Part shown: positions 17,513 to 27,174 of the stretch, piece by piece
How positions within the stretch are numbered: position 1 is the stretch's first letter
Layout: every line of letters starts with the position of its first letter
Assembly (NCBI GenBank): GCA_051884915.1
Contig: JBJEWF010000080.1
Span: 54,103-118,102, forward strand
Source of the DNA: RUG572 sp051884915
GTDB taxonomy: Bacteria; Verrucomicrobiota; Kiritimatiellia; RFP12; UBA1067
DNA: 64,000 nt
Reading direction: 5' to 3'
Made by a program: the position numbers and the translations under genes
Notes under the pieces: generated by a model
The model's input: the letters and a program-made list of their open reading frames with translations, nothing else
Databases searched by the model: none
What the model was told of the DNA's origin: nothing

Positions 17513-19751
17513 TGTTCGCCCCCTTCAACGCCCGCAGCCAGGCGGGAAGACGCCTTTCGGGAACGGGCCGCGCGCGCGGCACCTCCCCGCCGTTCGTCAG
17601 GCGGACGATGTCCGCCAGCACGTTGAACCCTTCCGCGAGAACCAGGTCTTTCTTCGTGTCGCCCGTGTCGCCGCCGGCAACGCCGTCGTCGTCCTCGTCG
17701 TCCTCGTCCAGCATGTCGGCCTCGTCGGCCTCGTCCAGCGTGGCGCGGTCCGAACGCATCAGCTTCAGGCGCGCGTCGCGTTCGAGCGGCACCGAGGTCC
17801 GGTCCGCGTAGGCCTTGAAGAAGGCCACGAGATGCAGCCGGTGCGCATAGTCCCGGTTCTCCTTCAGCCGCGCGGCGGACGCGGCGCGGAGTTCCGGCAC
17901 GAGCGCGCGCATGTTCCAGACGTCGTCGTATTCGGCGGCCTGGACGGCCGTCCACGGCAGCGCGTAGGGGAGTTTCGCCTCGCCGATGTCGGAGCGCTCG
18001 TCGAAGACGCTCGGCACGCGGATGTCGCTCGCCACGCCCTTGACCTGCGTCGACGAGCCGTTGATGCGGTAGAAGCGGGCCGTCGTCGTCTTCATCGAGC
18101 CGTACTTCTCGCTCTCGTCGGTCGGGAAGCGCCGGCGGCGGACGGGCACGACGGTCTGGACCGTCCCCTTGCCGTGCGTCTGCGTGTCGCCGACGATGAC
18201 GGCGCGCCCCGTGTCCTGCAGGGCGCCCGCGACGATCTCCGAGGCCGACGCGGAGTGGCGGTCGACCAGCACCACCAGCGGTTTGCCGTACGCGAGCGTC
18301 GGCTGGTTGTCGAAGGTCGGGACGATGCCGATTCCGCGCGCGTCGCCGATCTGCACGACCGGCGTCTTGGGAACGAAGAGCTGCGTCAGCAGAATCGCCT
18401 CGGGAAGGGACCCGCCGCCGTTTCCGCGCAGGTCAAGCACCATGCCGTCGGTCTCCGCCCGCTTGAAGGAGCCGATCCACTGCGCCACGTCCCACGAGCA
18501 GGAGCGGTAGCCCTCGTCCCCCGGACGCTTGTCCATCGTCCCGTAGAAGCCCGGCAGGCGCACGTAGCCGAACGTGTTCGTGACGCCGTTCAGGACGACC
18601 GTCTCCACGCGCCCCGTGGCGGCCTGGTCCTCCAGCTTGATTTCATCGCGGATGAGCGCAACCCGGCGGCGGTTCTCGCCGTTCTTGTCCGTGATCTCAA
18701 GGACGACCTTCGTGTCCTTCTTGCCGCGGATCTTGCGGATCGTCTTGCGCATGGGCTTCCAGGTGACGTCCTCGATCGGGTCGTTCCCCTGCCCGACGCC
18801 GACGATCCGGTTGCCGACCTTGATGCTGCCCTCGCGGGCGATCGGACCGCCCTTCATGATCTCCTTGATCTCCAGCGCGCCGTCGTCGAAGGAGACCGAG
18901 AGCACGGCGCCCACGCCGCAGAGCGAAAGGCTCATGTCCATGTCGAAATCTTCCTTGCGCATCGGGGCCATGTAGTCCGAATGCGGGTCGTAGGCCATCA
19001 TCACGGCCGACATGTACCGCTGGAAGACCGTCTCCTCGTCGACTTCCGTGCGCGACATCGTCAGATAGTGGCTGTAACGCCGGACCAGGTTCTCAAGCGG
19101 CGTCGGTTCGGGCTTCGCCTCCGCGACGCTCTCCACGCCATTCGTGTCCGCGGCCTTCGCCTTGTCCTTCCTCTTGCCGCTCTTCTCCTCCTCCGCGTCC
19201 AGCTCCTTGCCGAGGACCTGCGCCAGCAGATCGTTCTTCAGGCGCTTGCGCCACAGGTCTTCGCGCTCCGCCCGCGTCACGGGCCAGGGCGCCTTCTCGC
19301 GCTTGAAGAGGTAGGTCTCGTCCGTGGCGAAATCGAATTCGCCCTTGAGGAGGAAATTGGTCGCGAAATTGACGCATTCGTCAAGGCGCTGGACGAAGAC
19401 GCGCTGGATCTCGTAGCCGAACGACACGTCGCCCGCGCGCAACGCGTCGTCGATCTTCAGCTGCATGCGGGCGAACCCGTCCAGATCGCTCTGCAGAAAG
19501 ACGTCGTGGTTGTAGTCGTACATCGTCACGAGATTCGTCCAGGCGCGCTGCGAGATCTCGTTGTTCAGCGGGTGGCGGAGGATGTGGTCGTGTTCGACCC
19601 GCTGGCCCACCAGGCGGGCCACGTCGCCGTAATAGGGAAGCGGCGCCAGGGCGACCGCCTTCGGTGCGGGCGTTCCCGCCAGAACCCAGCCGGACAGCGC
19701 GGCCGCGGCGCAGGCGAGAGCGGATGCGCGGACATTCGGATACTGCTTCAT
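17505..19751 (-). CDS. Exported tail-specific protease (Prc/CtpA, S41 family)
   Basis: 748 residues with a Sec signal (SALACAAAALSGWVLAG). A long N-terminal helical region is followed by a PDZ domain (about 270-345: SLSLCGVGAVLS...EIMKGGPIAREGSIKVGNRIVGV) and the S41 protease domain. The Ser-Lys dyad is visible as HSASASEI (Ser502) and THGKGT (Lys528). Length and layout match E. coli Prc rather than the short CtpB. It acts in the periplasm on C-terminal tails and lipoproteins or peptidoglycan enzymes. The start overlaps the NERD gene stop by four bases (ATGA). The acidic stretch near residue 700 (DEDDEDDDG) is unusual. Confidence 0.93.
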   Translation of the reverse strand: MKQYPNVRASALACAAAALSGWVLAGTPAPKAVALAPLPYYGDVARLVGQRVEHDHILRHPLNNEISQRAWTNLVTMYDYNHDVFLQSDLDGFARMQLKIDDALRAGDVSFGYEIQRVFVQRLDECVNFATNFLLKGEFDFATDETYLFKREKAPWPVTRAEREDLWRKRLKNDLLAQVLGKELDAEEEKSGKRKDKAKAADTNGVESVAEAKPEPTPLENLVRRYSHYLTMSRTEVDEETVFQRYMSAVMMAYDPHSDYMAPMRKEDFDMDMSLSLCGVGAVLSVSFDDGALEIKEIMKGGPIAREGSIKVGNRIVGVGQGNDPIEDVTWKPMRKTIRKIRGKKDTKVVLEITDKNGENRRRVALIRDEIKLEDQAATGRVETVVLNGVTNTFGYVRLPGFYGTMDKRPGDEGYRSCSWDVAQWIGSFKRAETDGMVLDLRGNGGGSLPEAILLTQLFVPKTPVVQIGDARGIGIVPTFDNQPTLAYGKPLVVLVDRHSASASEIVAGALQDTGRAVIVGDTQTHGKGTVQTVVPVRRRRFPTDESEKYGSMKTTTARFYRINGSSTQVKGVASDIRVPSVFDERSDIGEAKLPYALPWTAVQAAEYDDVWNMRALVPELRAASAARLKENRDYAHRLHLVAFFKAYADRTSVPLERDARLKLMRSDRATLDEADEADMLDEDDEDDDGVAGGDTGDTKKDLVLAEGFNVLADIVRLTNGGEVPRARPVPERRLPAWLRALKGANND

Positions 19752-20428
19752 AGACTCGTCTCCATCAACTGGACCAGACGCTTCGATTCGTTGGCCGACA
19801 GCGTTTCCGGCCGGGACTGCAACCAGGCCCGCACGTCTTTCGCGTTGACGACAAACACCTTCTCGATTTCAGCTTCGGCCGACCGGTAGGAGTCGGACGC
19901 GAAGCACAGGACGGGAACCACGCTCCGCGCGTCGCCGGTCTTGTCCAGAACGGCCTTGACGGCCTTGGCCTCGGCCCGGGCCTGGACCGTGGGCGACCGG
20001 CTCGGCAGATGCCCGTCGACCGCCAGCAGCCCGTCCTGCAGGGCCACGCGGCCGCGCCAGTTCTTCGTTTCGATCGCGTAGACGCCCGTCGGCCCCACGA
20101 CCACGTGGTCGACATGGTGGACGCCGGCCTCGTAGTCGTGGAACACGTGGTAGGAATCGGGCAGCAGCGACAGCAGGTAGGCCACGTGCTCCTCGCCCCG
20201 CGCGCCCTTGAAGTAGGACTCCACGCGGCGCAGCCCCTTGCGCAGCAGGGTGAGGGCCACGACGAGCGAAACCAGAAACAGCGTCGCGAACAGGACGCGC
20301 CGCGTGCCGAGCAGGCAGGACGCCGCAAAGGCCCCCAGCAGCGCGCAGGAGAGGAAGACCGGCCACATCGACGCCACCGTGCCGCGCACTTTCGCCCATT
20401 CGCCGGGCTTGCCATGTTGAATCGCCAT
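19748..20428 (-). CDS. Membrane-anchored NERD (nuclease-related) domain protein
   Basis: 226 residues. Two hydrophobic segments (about 20-65) are followed by a NERD-type domain: KGARGEEHVAYLLSLLP, HHVDHVVVGPTGVYAIETKNWRG. The D...E-T-K pattern is the core of the restriction-endonuclease-like fold, so the nuclease-like active site seems intact. Its substrate is unknown. It sits between dxs (one-base gap, TAGaATG) and the protease (ATGA overlap), so it is translated with them. The ATG at 20428 was chosen over an upstream in-frame start that would lie inside dxs. Confidence 0.8.
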   Translation of the reverse strand: MAIQHGKPGEWAKVRGTVASMWPVFLSCALLGAFAASCLLGTRRVLFATLFLVSLVVALTLLRKGLRRVESYFKGARGEEHVAYLLSLLPDSYHVFHDYEAGVHHVDHVVVGPTGVYAIETKNWRGRVALQDGLLAVDGHLPSRSPTVQARAEAKAVKAVLDKTGDARSVVPVLCFASDSYRSAEAEIEKVFVVNAKDVRAWLQSRPETLSANESKRLVQLMETSL

Positions 20429-20429
20429 T

Positions 20430-22241
20430 CTAGAGAGCCTCCGCAATGTCCTCCGCCGTGAAGCGGTGGGCCTGTTCAAGCCGCGCGACCGTCCCATGCC
20501 CGACAAACCGGTCGGGCCAGCCAAATTTCGCGTCCGCCGCGATCGCCTCGCCGAATCCGCCCTGGACGGAACCGTTCTCGATCGAGACGATCCGCGCGCC
20601 GGCCGCCCGCTGGGCCGCCAGCAGCTCCGCGTCGAACGGCTTGACGAACCGGGCGTTGACCACGCCGGCCGTCACGCCGCGCGCGGCCAGCAGCTCCGCG
20701 ACGCGCAGGGCCTTCGGCACTTCGTCCCCCAGCGCCCAGAGCTGCAGTTTCGCCGCGGGGTTCAGCAGCGGCTCGGCCTTTCCCCAGACGAGCGGCGCCC
20801 GGCCGGCGGCGGCGGGAGGCGGCGTTCCGCGCGGATAGCGGACGGCCACCGGCGCATTGCGCCCGACGGCCGCCGCCAGCATGTCGGCCAGCTCGACGCC
20901 ATCGCGCGGCTGGAGGATGGACAGCCCGGGCAGACACCGCAGCATCGCGATGTCGAACATGCCGTGGTGGGTCCGTCCGTCGGCGCCCACGCACCCCGCC
21001 CGGTCCACGCCGAAGACCACGGGAAGCCCCAGCAGACAGACGTCGTGCATGACCTGGTCGACCGCGCGCTGGAGGAACGACGCGTAGATCGCCACGATCG
21101 GCCGCAGCCCGCCACGGGCCAGCCCCGCCGCAAACGTGACCATCTGCTCCTCGCAGATGCCGCAGTCGAAAAAGCGCGTCGGGAACTCCTCCGCGAACGC
21201 CGTCAGGCCCGTGCCGTCGCGCATGGCGGCCGTCAGCGCGCAGATCCGCCCGTCCGCGCGCGCCAGCGCCGCGACGGCCGACCCGAAGACGCCCGACCAG
21301 CAGGCCGGGCAGGGCTGCGGGTCGACCGGATGGACGGGATCGAACGCCCCCACGCCGTGCCAGGCCGTGGGATTCCGCTCCGCCGGCGCGAACCCGCGCC
21401 CCTTCACCGTCACGATGTGGACGACGACGCTCCGCTTGTCGTCCCGCGCCACGGCAAGGGCCTGTTCGACGGCCTTCAGATCGTGCCCGTCGACAGGGCC
21501 CACGTAGCGCAACCCGAACGACTCGAAGAAGGCGTTGCCGAGCCAGATCGACTTGAACACGCTCTCCAGCCGGTGGTAGAGCCGCCGCAGAAACGTCAGA
21601 TGGAGGCGGTGTCCCGCCCGTTCGGCCGCGGCCTTGACGCGATTGTAGCGCCGGCCCGAGATGAGCCGCCCGAGCACGCGGGCGAACGAGCCGACGTTCC
21701 GGGAGATGGACATGGCGTTGTCGTTGACCACGAGGACGACCCGCCCCTTCAGCTGCGCGCAATTGTTGAGCGCCTCCAGCGATTCGCCGTTGGCCAGCGA
21801 GGCGTCGCCGACAACCGCCACCACGTGGGACGATCCGCCCTTCAGGCCGCGCGCCGCCGCCAGCCCCTCCGCCGCGGCCAGCGCATTGCCGGCATGGCCC
21901 GACACGAAGGCGTCGCAATCCGTCTCGTCGGGATTGCTGAAGCCCGACAGTCCGCCGTACGAACGCAGCGTGCCGAAGCTGTCGCGACGGCCGGTCAGCA
22001 GCTTCCAGGCGTAGGTCTGGTGGCCCACGTCCCACACGATCCGGTCCACGCACGGGTCGAAGACGCGCAGCAGCCCGATGCTCAGCTCCACGGCGCCGAG
22101 CGAACTGGCCAGATGGCCGCCGGTCCGCGCCACGGAGGCGACGATCTCGTCGCGCACGGCCTGCGCCAGCGCGGGAAGTTCGCCGGCCGGCAGGGCCCTG
22201 ACGTCGGCGGGCGTCCGGACCCGATCGAGAAGAGCGCTCAT
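20430..22241 (-). CDS. dxs: 1-deoxy-D-xylulose-5-phosphate synthase
   Basis: 603 residues, slightly shorter than typical. A thiamine-diphosphate enzyme making DXP from pyruvate and glyceraldehyde-3-phosphate, first step of the MEP isoprenoid route. Seen: GHLASSLGAVELSIGL, DVGHQTYAWKLLTGR, the ThDP loop VVGDASLANGESLEALNN ending in NDNAMSIS, the catalytic glutamate in CGICEEQMVTFAAGLA, and ADGRTHHGMFDIAMLR. The glutamate block reads CEEQM instead of AEQHA, so this is a divergent branch. The start overlaps the uppS stop by four bases, and pairing with uppS fits isoprenoid supply for cell-wall synthesis. Confidence 0.93.
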   Translation of the reverse strand: MSALLDRVRTPADVRALPAGELPALAQAVRDEIVASVARTGGHLASSLGAVELSIGLLRVFDPCVDRIVWDVGHQTYAWKLLTGRRDSFGTLRSYGGLSGFSNPDETDCDAFVSGHAGNALAAAEGLAAARGLKGGSSHVVAVVGDASLANGESLEALNNCAQLKGRVVLVVNDNAMSISRNVGSFARVLGRLISGRRYNRVKAAAERAGHRLHLTFLRRLYHRLESVFKSIWLGNAFFESFGLRYVGPVDGHDLKAVEQALAVARDDKRSVVVHIVTVKGRGFAPAERNPTAWHGVGAFDPVHPVDPQPCPACWSGVFGSAVAALARADGRICALTAAMRDGTGLTAFAEEFPTRFFDCGICEEQMVTFAAGLARGGLRPIVAIYASFLQRAVDQVMHDVCLLGLPVVFGVDRAGCVGADGRTHHGMFDIAMLRCLPGLSILQPRDGVELADMLAAAVGRNAPVAVRYPRGTPPPAAAGRAPLVWGKAEPLLNPAAKLQLWALGDEVPKALRVAELLAARGVTAGVVNARFVKPFDAELLAAQRAAGARIVSIENGSVQGGFGEAIAADAKFGWPDRFVGHGTVARLEQAHRFTAEDIAEAL

Positions 22242-22915
22242 GCGTGCCCTCCCCGGCGCCGGTCGCGCGTGGCGTACGAGGCCAGCGCCCGGCGGAACTC
22301 CACCTCGTCGAAATCCGGCCACAGGACGTCCGTCACGTAGAACTCGCTGTAGGCGACCTGCCACAGGAGGAAATTGGACAGCCGGCGTTCGCCCGAAGTG
22401 CGGATGACCAGATCGGGATCGGGCAGATCCGGCGCGTAGAGGCAGGAGGCGAAGGCGGCTTCCGTCTGCTCGGCGCAGCGGGCGAACTTCCGGGCGGCCT
22501 CGACGATTTCGGCCCGGCCGCCATACGACAGCGCCACCACCAGCTGACGCGGGAATCCGGCCGTCGCCGCCTCCAGTTCGGCAATCCGCCGCTGGAGCGG
22601 CGGCGGCAGGTCGCTCCGGCGGCCGATGACGCGGAAACGGATCCCCTCCTCCAGCAGCCGGGCGCGCTTCGTCCGCAGAAAAAGCGAAAAGAGGCGCATC
22701 AGGCCGTCGATTTCGTCCGGCGGACGCTTCCAGTTCTCGGTGGAAAACGCATAGACCGTCAGGATCTCCACGCCGGCGGCGGCGCACCAGGACAGCATCC
22801 GCTCCAGCGTGCGGGCGCCGGCACGGTGACCGTCGATCCGCGGCCGGCCCCGGGCGATCGCCCACCGGCCGTTGCCGTCCATGATGACCGCCACGTGACG
22901 GGGCACCGCCGTCAT
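22238..22915 (-). CDS. uppS: Isoprenyl transferase (undecaprenyl diphosphate synthase)
   Basis: 225 residues. Z-type prenyltransferase making the lipid carrier for peptidoglycan. Signatures: VAVIMDGNGRWAIARG with the catalytic Asp, GHRAGARTL, VYAFSTENWKRP and, near the C-terminus, PDLVIRTSGERRLSNFLLWQ followed by YSEFYVTDVLWPDFD. It starts four bases inside the end of the glycosyltransferase gene and ends four bases inside dxs, both ATGA overlaps. Confidence 0.97.
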   Translation of the reverse strand: MTAVPRHVAVIMDGNGRWAIARGRPRIDGHRAGARTLERMLSWCAAAGVEILTVYAFSTENWKRPPDEIDGLMRLFSLFLRTKRARLLEEGIRFRVIGRRSDLPPPLQRRIAELEAATAGFPRQLVVALSYGGRAEIVEAARKFARCAEQTEAAFASCLYAPDLPDPDLVIRTSGERRLSNFLLWQVAYSEFYVTDVLWPDFDEVEFRRALASYATRDRRRGGHA

Positions 22916-24504
22916 TTCGCCGCCCCCTTCCGCGTCAGCAGGACGAGCGGCGTGGCGTTCTGCCCGAACCGGGGAATCCGCGCGGCCACGTCGTAGTTCC
23001 TCTCCACCCGCGCGCGCAGGTCCGCCTGCTCGGCCCGGGGCGTCTCCCGGCAGGCGGGCGCGGCGATGGCGAAGGCGTAGCCGCTCAGCGCGGCGGCCGA
23101 GCAGGGCGCCCGGTCGAGAAGTTCCGCCAGGCTCGCCCGGTTCATCACGTGGATGCGCCGGGCGCTCTCCGCCGACAGGTCGGGAAAATAGCAGAACGGC
23201 CCCATCTCGAAACCGGGCGGCACCGTGCGGCCCGTCTCGACGGCCAGGTAGAGATCCTGCGTGAGCAGCGTCGTGCCGCCGGGATCCAGCTCGTCCAGCT
23301 GGCGCGCGACCGCCCGCAGCTGGGCGAGTTCGCTGGCCGGCTTCTTCCGGCTCCAGAAGCGGTCCGGGCCGTAGGTCGTCCACTCCTGGAGCAGCGGCGA
23401 GGAGAACGACGCCGCGCAGGCCGCCAGCAGCACGAACCACGCGCGCGCGACGGAAGAGCCCTCCGACCGGCAGTAGCACGACACGACCCAGACCGTCAGC
23501 AGGCCCATCAGCGGAACCTGGTAGTCGTCGTATGGGAACGGCGCGCTCAGCTGGAGGAGGAAGACGGCGGCGAATCCCAGCCCGAGCATCCACTGGACCC
23601 CCCGGACGACGCGGTCGTCCGCGCCGGCGGGAACGGCCCGGCCGCGCAGGCAGAACGCGGCGAACATGACAACCACCAGCGCCGCATAGCCGCGCACGAG
23701 GCGGCTCACGCTGCCCGCGGCGAAGAACGGATCGAACCCGCCCCGGGCCGCATGGTAGCTCTGCGCGGCCAGCAGCGACCGGCAGGACACCGGATCGAGC
23801 GCGAACACGCCGTAGGTCAGGACAAGCCCCAGCAGCCCGCCCACGCCAAACGGCAGAAACGCCCAGCGGAAGGTCCTGAAGCCGAACAGGAGCGTGAAGC
23901 CCACGACGGGCAGGATCAGAAGCAGCGAAATCCGCGTCCCCGTGGCGAAGGCCATCAGCAGACCGGCGGCAAACGGCCCGAACCACCCCAGCGCCCGCAG
24001 GGAACCGGCCTGGACGCCGCAGACCAGCAGCAGAAACCCCGCCAGCACGAAGCAGCTGCCCAGCGCGTAGGTCTTGGGAATGGCCGTGAAGTAGAGGTGG
24101 TAGAGGTTGCAGCCCAGGAGGGCGAACACGGACAATCCCGCCAGGCCCTTCCGCCCGGCTGGCACCAGCCGCCGCGCCAGCGCCGCCGCGCAGGCCGTGG
24201 CGCCGAAACCGAAAAGCAGCGTCAGGATCCGGCCGCCCAGCAGCCCCCGGACCGGCGAGGCCGGCGACGTCCACAGGGGCGAGAGCAGGGAATAGACCAG
24301 CGGCATCGCCGGCCCCTGCGTGTAGAAGAAGTCGTGGTAGGGGAAGCGCCCCGAACGGACCATCTGGGCGGCATAGAGGTACCAGCCCTCGTCCTGATTG
24401 AGGTTTCCCCACCACACGGCGACGGCGGACAGGCAAAGCGCCGCGCCCGCGGCAAACAGCCACGGCGCTTGCAAAGACTTGAAAAACTCGACGACACGTG
24501 CCAT
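22912..24504 (-). CDS. Polytopic GT-C family glycosyltransferase-like membrane protein
   Basis: 530 residues with about ten to twelve hydrophobic helices. After the first helix comes NLNQDEGWYLYAAQMVRSG, the DE-containing first periplasmic loop typical of the ArnT/PMT (GT39/GT83) fold, then FFYTQGPAMPLVYS. These enzymes move sugars from lipid-linked donors at the inner membrane; donor and acceptor are unknown. It is the first gene of the uppS-dxs array, which fits use of an undecaprenyl-linked sugar. A promoter lies just upstream. Confidence 0.75.
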   Translation of the reverse strand: MARVVEFFKSLQAPWLFAAGAALCLSAVAVWWGNLNQDEGWYLYAAQMVRSGRFPYHDFFYTQGPAMPLVYSLLSPLWTSPASPVRGLLGGRILTLLFGFGATACAAALARRLVPAGRKGLAGLSVFALLGCNLYHLYFTAIPKTYALGSCFVLAGFLLLVCGVQAGSLRALGWFGPFAAGLLMAFATGTRISLLLILPVVGFTLLFGFRTFRWAFLPFGVGGLLGLVLTYGVFALDPVSCRSLLAAQSYHAARGGFDPFFAAGSVSRLVRGYAALVVVMFAAFCLRGRAVPAGADDRVVRGVQWMLGLGFAAVFLLQLSAPFPYDDYQVPLMGLLTVWVVSCYCRSEGSSVARAWFVLLAACAASFSSPLLQEWTTYGPDRFWSRKKPASELAQLRAVARQLDELDPGGTTLLTQDLYLAVETGRTVPPGFEMGPFCYFPDLSAESARRIHVMNRASLAELLDRAPCSAAALSGYAFAIAAPACRETPRAEQADLRARVERNYDVAARIPRFGQNATPLVLLTRKGAAK

Positions 24505-24517
24505 GAAACGGGGAAAT

Positions 24518-24546
24518 AGTCTACCATTTTTCGGACGCTACCGCAA
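24518..24546 (-). promoter_or_regulatory. Promoter for the GT-C / uppS / dxs array
   Basis: TGGTAGACT as an extended -10 (24518-24526) with TTGCGG 17 bases upstream (24541-24546), inside the last codons of the M1 peptidase gene. The predicted start of transcription leaves only about seven bases before the ATG at 24504. Confidence 0.5.
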
Positions 24547-26988
24547 TGCCGCAAGGCGGCCGCCGATGAAGGGAAACGCATGGCGCGGCAGGGCCGCGGA
24601 CACCCGGTCGAGAAGCCCCTCCACGTCCGCGCGCAGCGCCGGCGGAAAGCGTTTCCAGAGGGCGAACGGCGCGAGCAGGCGCAGCGCGTTGTATTCGCCG
24701 ACCCGGGCGTACGCGACAATCGTCCGCTCCATCCAGGCGAGGCCCCTCGGCGTCCACAGCCGGTCGCCGTTGTCCGCGAATCCGCAATAGAGCGCCCGGC
24801 TGAGCGCCGGATGGCGGATCGACCACCCGGCGCGCCGCTCCTCGGCGGCGAGCGCGGCGAAGACGCTTTCGCGGGGGTCGGACGCGACGACGCCCAGATA
24901 GCCCGTGTAGCCGTTCAGGGACTTGCGGAGTCCGCGGCCGGCCGCGGCGACGATGTCGTGGCGCGCGGGATGCGGACTCGCCAGAATGGCGCGCAGCGCA
25001 TTCAGGCGGGCCGTGATGTTCACGGCCCGGTCCAGATAGCCCTTCAGGGCGGTCCAGGCGCCGGACTCGTCCAGTTCGGCCAGCAGCTGCAGCACGCAGT
25101 TCTCGTACGCGCGGCGGACGATGGCCGCGGCGTCGGTCCCGCCCGTCGCCGCGCCGGCCAGCTCCGCGATCAGCGTGGCGGGGCCGATCCGACGGGCCGC
25201 CGCCTGGCGGAGCGCGTGCATCTCCCGCACGTTTTCCTGGACAAAGGCCCGGCGCCGGCGGTCGAGCGAATCGGCGGGAATCGACAGCAGGCCCGCCTTG
25301 GCGCCCGGATCCAGCGTCCGGTCGGCGAAAATCTCCGTGTAGAGGTCGAGCCAGGTCGCCGTGGCCCCCCGGTCGCGCAGCGTCTTCATGGCCTCCGCGC
25401 GGGCGCCCATGTCCGGATCCGTGCGGACCTGGCGCGCGAGTTCCGCTTCGCCGGCCGACGTCTCCAGCACGCCGTAGAACCCGCACCCGCGGTTCCAGGA
25501 GATGAAATCGGGCTTCGGACAGGCCGTCGAGAACTCCTGCCGGGCGCCGTCGAGGATGAAAGTCCCCGCGGCGACGTCCTTGCCGTCCTTCACCAGGGCG
25601 AACGGCACGGGAACCACGTAGGGCCTGTCGCGCGCGAGCGACACCGTGAGGCGGCCGTCTTTCCACGTCCAGCCGGCGGTGACGGTGGGATGGCCGGCCT
25701 CGAACAGCCAGGGCCTCAGCAGCGCGGCGACATCGCGCCCCGTCACGTCGGAAAAAACCTTGAGAAAGTCGTCCGTCGTCGCGTTTCCGCCGTCAAACCG
25801 GCGGAAATATTCCTTCCAGGCCGCGTCGTAGGCGGAGGCGCCGATGAGGTTGCGGAGCGTGTTCAGGACTTCCGGGGCCTTGTCGTAGGTAATGGCGTCG
25901 ACGACTTCGTCGGGATCGTTCACGCCCTCGCGCACGACCGGGGCCGCCACGCCCCCTTCCTCCTCCGCCAGCGCGCCGCCGCGGCCGCGGAGCGCGTCGA
26001 TTTCGAGCTGGCGGGCGAACGCCGCGCCAAAGGTCTGCGCCAGACAGGCGCGCTCGACATTGACCGTGTAGGCCTCGTTCAGCCACATGTCGAACACGCT
26101 CTCCATCGTCACCCCGCTGCCGCAGTGGTTGTGCTCGTATTCGTGGGGGATGACGCCATGGGCGTAGACGAGGCGCCCGTCGGGAATGGTCTCGTCGATC
26201 AGCGCGGCCTCCGTGACGATCGTCGTGTTGCCCGTGTTCTCCATGCCGCCGTAGAGCGACTTCTCCATGCAGATCGTCCGATAGGTCTCGAAGGGATAGA
26301 CGAACCCCGTGAGCCGGTGCTGGAAGAGAATGGCCCGCTTGAGAATGTCCATCGGCACGCGCGCGCCGTCCACGTGCCCGGGCGGCACGAGATACTCCAG
26401 CCGCACCGTCTTGCCGCCGTCGGGATAGGTCACGGAATCGGCGAGGACCTCCCAGGTTCCCGCACAGGCGAGGAAGAGATAGGGCGCCATCGGCCGGCGG
26501 TTCTCGTAGACCCAGCGCTGGCGCCCGTCCGCGACCGTGCGGGACACGAGATCGCCATTGGAGATGAGGTGCGTGTAGCGGGCGTCGCCTTCGAGGGTCG
26601 TCCTGAACGTGCATTTGGCCGTGCAGTCGTCGATGATCGGCAGGATGCGCTGGAAGCCGTACTGCTGGCATTGGCTCATGAACTGCTGCGGGCATCCCTT
26701 CGGCGTCACGTCCTTGTAGATGCCCTCCAGCCGCGTGTCGTCGGGATGGCAGGTGTGCGCGACCTCCACGGTGAACGCCTCGCCGGGACGGTAGACCCGG
26801 TCGAGCGGATAGGCGACTTTCCGGCCCTCGCAGTCAAGCAGGATTTCCTTCATCTCCTCGCGGGCCCGGCAATGCAGAACGCCGCGGCCTTCGACGCGAT
26901 CCGCGAAAAACGCCAGCGAGACGTCCACGTGTTCCAGCTGGGCCGGCGGGCGGCGAAAGTCGGCGCGCTTGAATTTCCAATCCATCAT
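24538..26988 (-). CDS. M1 family metallo-aminopeptidase
   Basis: 816 residues. The zinc site is HEYEH (282-286) with the third ligand Glu305 in MWLNEAYTV, exactly the HEXXH-X18-E pattern, and the substrate-binding GAMEN motif appears as GGMEN (247-251). A long C-terminal helical domain follows. No signal peptide is evident. Two adjacent ATGs open the gene: AAGGAG lies only three bases before the first but six before the second (26985), so the second may be the real start. Stands alone with its own promoter. Confidence 0.9.
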   Translation of the reverse strand: MMDWKFKRADFRRPPAQLEHVDVSLAFFADRVEGRGVLHCRAREEMKEILLDCEGRKVAYPLDRVYRPGEAFTVEVAHTCHPDDTRLEGIYKDVTPKGCPQQFMSQCQQYGFQRILPIIDDCTAKCTFRTTLEGDARYTHLISNGDLVSRTVADGRQRWVYENRRPMAPYLFLACAGTWEVLADSVTYPDGGKTVRLEYLVPPGHVDGARVPMDILKRAILFQHRLTGFVYPFETYRTICMEKSLYGGMENTGNTTIVTEAALIDETIPDGRLVYAHGVIPHEYEHNHCGSGVTMESVFDMWLNEAYTVNVERACLAQTFGAAFARQLEIDALRGRGGALAEEEGGVAAPVVREGVNDPDEVVDAITYDKAPEVLNTLRNLIGASAYDAAWKEYFRRFDGGNATTDDFLKVFSDVTGRDVAALLRPWLFEAGHPTVTAGWTWKDGRLTVSLARDRPYVVPVPFALVKDGKDVAAGTFILDGARQEFSTACPKPDFISWNRGCGFYGVLETSAGEAELARQVRTDPDMGARAEAMKTLRDRGATATWLDLYTEIFADRTLDPGAKAGLLSIPADSLDRRRRAFVQENVREMHALRQAAARRIGPATLIAELAGAATGGTDAAAIVRRAYENCVLQLLAELDESGAWTALKGYLDRAVNITARLNALRAILASPHPARHDIVAAAGRGLRKSLNGYTGYLGVVASDPRESVFAALAAEERRAGWSIRHPALSRALYCGFADNGDRLWTPRGLAWMERTIVAYARVGEYNALRLLAPFALWKRFPPALRADVEGLLDRVSAALPRHAFPFIGGRLAALR

Positions 26989-27029
26989 CCTCTCCTTGCA
27001 CTCGAATCCATTCTTCCGGACGGAGGACG

Positions 27030-27038
27030 ATTATACCA
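27030..27038 (-). promoter_or_regulatory. Extended -10 promoter for the M1 peptidase gene
   Basis: TGGTATAAT on the minus strand, 41 bases before the first ATG. No good -35 at standard spacing. Confidence 0.6.
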
Positions 27039-27139
27039 CAAGCGAACCGGGAACGAACCGCGTCCGTTGCGGCGGCACCGGACGGCACCGGACGCACCCT
27101 CGCGGACGCCGGTCACGCCAGGGGGCATCTTGCCAGGGC

Positions 27140-27173
27140 CGGGAATCGGGGAGCGCCCTTTCCCGGATTCCCG
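27140..27173 (-). terminator. Hairpin just after the glycosyltransferase gene
   Basis: Perfect 8-bp inverted repeat CGGGAATC/GATTCCCG directly after the TGA at 27175-27177, with an inner GC-rich loop. There is no T tract, so it may stabilise the 3' end rather than act as a classic intrinsic terminator. Confidence 0.4.
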
Positions 27174-27174
27174 C

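Noticed and set aside
27056..27090. Short direct repeat (two copies of GGCACCGGAC) upstream of the M1 gene
   Set aside because: Two copies of about ten GC-rich bases are not enough to claim an operator or CRISPR-like element.
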